Origin: Nannocystis punicea
GTDB taxonomy: Bacteria; Myxococcota_A; Polyangia; Nannocystales; Nannocystaceae
Length of the DNA stretch: 64,000 nucleotides
Reading direction: 5' to 3'
NCBI RefSeq assembly: GCF_026965555.1
Contig: NZ_CP114040.1
Coordinates: 6,448,001 to 6,512,000 of the forward strand
Part shown: one piece after another, positions 62,252 through 64,000 of the stretch
Numbering within the stretch: the first letter of the stretch is position 1
How the letters are laid out: each line of letters opens with the position of its first letter
Made by a program: the position numbers and the translations under genes
Notes under the pieces: model-generated
What the model saw: only the letters and a program-made list of their open reading frames with translations
Told to the model about the DNA's origin: nothing
The model's database searches: none

Positions 62252-62272
62252 TGATTTGCATTTTCAAAATAT
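62252..62272. promoter_or_regulatory. Fur/Zur-like operator upstream of the hemin operon
   Basis: TGATTTGCATTTTCAAAATA, sharing ATTTTCAAAAT with the site at 62167-62187. It overlaps a possible -10, TATGGT (62270-62275), about 50 bases upstream of hmuT, a position suited to repression. Confidence 0.6.
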
Positions 62273-62325
62273 GGTAGCCACGATCCTGGACCGACCGCTC
62301 CGCGGTGTCATCGGCCTGGATCTGC

Positions 62326-63234
62326 ATGCCCGCCCCGACCGTCCTCCGCTCGCTCGTCCTCGCAGTCGCCCTGGCCCCGGCCTGTGCTGTCCCCGGGGAC
62401 AGCCCCGCTCCCGCCGCCCAGGCGGCCGAGGTGACCGCCCCGCAGCGGATCGTCACCCTCGGCAACTCGATCACCGAGGCAGTGTTCGCGCTCGGGGCCG
62501 GCGACAGGGTCGTCGGCGTCGACCTCTCGAGCCTCTATCCCGACGCCGCGGCCGCCCTCCCGCGGGTCGGCTACTACCGCCAGTTCTCCGCCGAGGGCGT
62601 GCTCGGCCTGCGTCCCGACCTCGTCCTCGCCAGCAGCGAAGCCGGCCCGGCCGCCGCGCTCGAGCAGGTCCGCGGCGCCGGCGTCCGCCTCGAGCTGGTT
62701 CCGGCCGGCGAGAACCTCGACGCCGCCCGCGGCAACATCACCGCAGTGGCCGCCGCGCTCGGCCGGCCGGAAGCGGCGGCCGAGGTGCTCGCCGCGCTCG
62801 CGGCCGACCTGGCCGAGGCCGACCGCCTGCGCGCCCGCGTCACCTCCCGACCGCGGGTCCTCTTCGTCTACGCCCGCGGACCCGGCCGCCTGCTCGTCGC
62901 CGGCCGCGACACCACCGGCGCCGAGCTCGTGCGCCTCGCCGCCGCCGAGAACGCCGGCGACGCCCTCACCGGCATGAAGCCGTGGAGCGCCGAGGCGGTC
63001 GTCGCTGCCGCCCCCGACGTCGTCGTCCTGCCGACGCGCGGCCTCGAGAGCCTCGGCGGCGTCCCCGGCCTGCTCGCCCTCCCCGGCCTGGCCGAGACCC
63101 CCGCCGGCCGCGCCCAGCGCGTGGTCGCCATCGACGACCTCAAGCTGCTCGGCTTCGGCCCCCGGATCGGCCAGGGCGTCCGCGAGCTGCTGGTGTCCCT
63201 CCACCCCGAGCTCGGCGAAGGAGCGGCCCCGTGA
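62326..63234 (+). CDS. hmuT: Hemin ABC transporter substrate-binding lipoprotein
   Basis: 302 residues. MPAPTVLRSLVLAVALAPAC gives a lipobox at Cys20. The family starts with RIVTLGNSITEAVFALGAGD and continues with GYYRQFSAEGVLGLRPDLVL, ARGPGRLLVAGRDTTGAELV and NAGDALTGMKPWSAEAVVAA, as in HmuT-type heme-binding proteins. It delivers heme to an ABC importer. Codons 21-26, just after the lipobox Cys, are a perfect palindrome CTGTCC-CCGG-GGACAG. The stop overlaps the next small ORF by GTGA. Cobalamin or siderophore binding is less likely. Confidence 0.88.
   Translation: MPAPTVLRSLVLAVALAPACAVPGDSPAPAAQAAEVTAPQRIVTLGNSITEAVFALGAGDRVVGVDLSSLYPDAAAALPRVGYYRQFSAEGVLGLRPDLVLASSEAGPAAALEQVRGAGVRLELVPAGENLDAARGNITAVAAALGRPEAAAEVLAALAADLAEADRLRARVTSRPRVLFVYARGPGRLLVAGRDTTGAELVRLAAAENAGDALTGMKPWSAEAVVAAAPDVVVLPTRGLESLGGVPGLLALPGLAETPAGRAQRVVAIDDLKLLGFGPRIGQGVRELLVSLHPELGEGAAP
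62387..62402. repeat. Perfect palindrome right after the hmuT lipobox
   Basis: CTGTCC-CCGG-GGACAG, encoding CAVPGDS including the lipidated Cys region. Confidence 0.75.
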
Positions 63235-63392
63235 GACCTGTCCGTTCGCACATGTCCTCGAACGCAGGCACACCTGTCCGTTCGCGCATGTCCTCGCAGG
63301 CAGACGCGTCACGCGCCCGCTCCGGCCGTCCCCGCTCGTCCCCGTTCGTCCCGGCAGCGCCCCGCCCGTCCCCGACCGGAGCGCCCGTGTGA
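63231..63392 (+). CDS. Small repeat-encoded ORF linking hmuT and hmuU
   Basis: 53 residues. GTG overlaps the hmuT stop (GTGA), and its TGA overlaps the hmuU GTG (GTGTGA). The first part (RPVRSHMSSNAGTPVRSRMS) is two copies of the dispersed repeat, each giving PVRSxMSS. The rest is Ala/Pro/Arg/Ser-rich. It has no domain and is probably not a functional protein. It may keep translation coupled across the gap. Confidence 0.45.
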   Translation: MRPVRSHMSSNAGTPVRSRMSSQADASRARSGRPRSSPFVPAAPRPSPTGAPV

Positions 63393-64000
63393 CGCCTGTC
63401 CAGGCGAGCATGTCCGCCGGGACAGCTCGGCGCGTCCGCCCGGTCTTGCTGGGCCTCGCCGTCCTCGTCGCTCTCGGCGTCCTGCTCGAGCTGGCCGTCG
63501 GCGCCGCCCCCCTCGACCTCCCGCACGCGGTCGCCTGCCTGTTCGCCCCCGACGCCGGCTGCGACCCCGGCGATCGCTACATCCTCACCGCCTTGCGCCT
63601 GCCGCGGGCTCTCGGCGCAGTCGTCGTCGGCGCCGGCCTGGCGGTCGCCGGCTGTGCCATGCAGGGCCTGTTCCGCAACCCGCTGGCCGACCCGAGCCTC
63701 GTCGGCATCAGCAGCGGAGCCGCGCTCGGGGCCGGCCTGGCCATCGCCCTCGACCGCCTCCTGCCGGTTCTACCCGGCGGCTTCACCCAGCCCGTCCTCG
63801 CCTTCGCCGGCGGGCTCGCGGCCACCTGGGTCGTCCACGCCCTCGCGCGCGTGCGCGGCCAGACCTCCGTCGTCGGCCTGCTCCTCGCCGGCATCGCCGT
63901 CAGCGCCCTCGCCGGCTCCGCCATCGGCCTGCTGGGCTACCTCGCCGACGATCGCCAGCTGCGCGACCTCAGCCTGTGGCTGCTCGGCGGCCTCGGCGGC
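63389..64000 (+). CDS. hmuU: FecCD-family hemin permease, cut by the window end
   Basis: The first 204 residues are visible. ARRVRPVLLGLAVLVALGVL is the first helix, followed by YILTALRLPRALGAVVVGAG and the FecCD signature GCAMQGLFRNPLADPSLVGI. Later helices include AGLAIALDRLLP and VVGLLLAGIAVSALAGSAIG. It forms the channel of the hemin importer with HmuT and an ATPase expected beyond the window. The GTG overlaps the stop of the small ORF. Its first ~10 codons (TPVQASMSAGTA) are again repeat-derived (GCCTGTCCAGGCGAGCATG). Confidence 0.9.
   Translation, partial: MTPVQASMSAGTARRVRPVLLGLAVLVALGVLLELAVGAAPLDLPHAVACLFAPDAGCDPGDRYILTALRLPRALGAVVVGAGLAVAGCAMQGLFRNPLADPSLVGISSGAALGAGLAIALDRLLPVLPGGFTQPVLAFAGGLAATWVVHALARVRGQTSVVGLLLAGIAVSALAGSAIGLLGYLADDRQLRDLSLWLLGGLGG

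Overview
The window is high-GC DNA that most likely comes from a myxobacterium of the Nannocystis type. Three things point there: a DUF2330 protein ends in a MYXO-CTERM-like tail, cysteine-rich DUF4215 repeats occur in two proteins, and many predicted lipoproteins carry long Thr/Ser-rich linkers after the lipobox. The genus is an inference. I found no rRNA, tRNA, CRISPR array, phage block or insertion sequence.

Layout: carB-carA (310-4687, minus). A zinc-ribbon repeat protein, a lipoprotein and a secreted M23 protein (5162-9628, plus). A membrane Ser/Thr kinase with RCC1 repeats facing an ECF sigma factor (9691-13012). A TetR regulator overlapping a methyltransferase (13317-14848, minus). The arginine operon argF'-argG-argE-argAB-(small ORF)-argC-argH (15361-22983, plus). 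An unknown gene and argD (minus), an MCE/MlaD protein, an Rpn-like nuclease, a TauD-like oxygenase, a BASS transporter, an S10-like lipoprotein and GTP-type PEP carboxykinase (23180-35021). A block of Thr-rich lipoproteins (35595-41842). An 860-residue protein and a bacterial-type PARG (41899-45427). A PPIase-HupE-DUF3604 operon (45642-49527). A DUF4215 lipoprotein, a ferritin-like protein, a frameshifted LysR regulator, a flavin monooxygenase and a VOC protein. A DUF2330 protein, a TPR protein and a lipoprotein. Finally a cysteine-free ribosomal protein S4 divergent from a hemin uptake operon that runs off the end.

The arginine genes together cover the route from glutamate to arginine by the N-acetylcitrulline pathway known from Xanthomonas: a fused acetylglutamate synthase/kinase, ArgC, ArgD, an acetylornithine (not ornithine) carbamoyltransferase, an M20 deacetylase, ArgG and ArgH, with CarAB supplying carbamoyl phosphate.

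The most unusual feature is a family of short palindromes of the form RCATGYCC-N4-GGACATGY or CTGTCC-N4-GGACAG. About 40 recognisable copies are scattered over the window. They sit between genes as terminator-like hairpins, and also inside genes in frame: a 94-residue block in ArgE, the CarA linker, the N-termini of HupE and of the DUF3604 protein, and the first codons of CarB. Two operon gaps filled with these repeats are open reading frames joined to both neighbours by ATGA/GTGA-type overlaps. A second pattern is a TANNNT hexamer 5-9 bases upstream of at least twelve start codons, which suggests leaderless transcripts.
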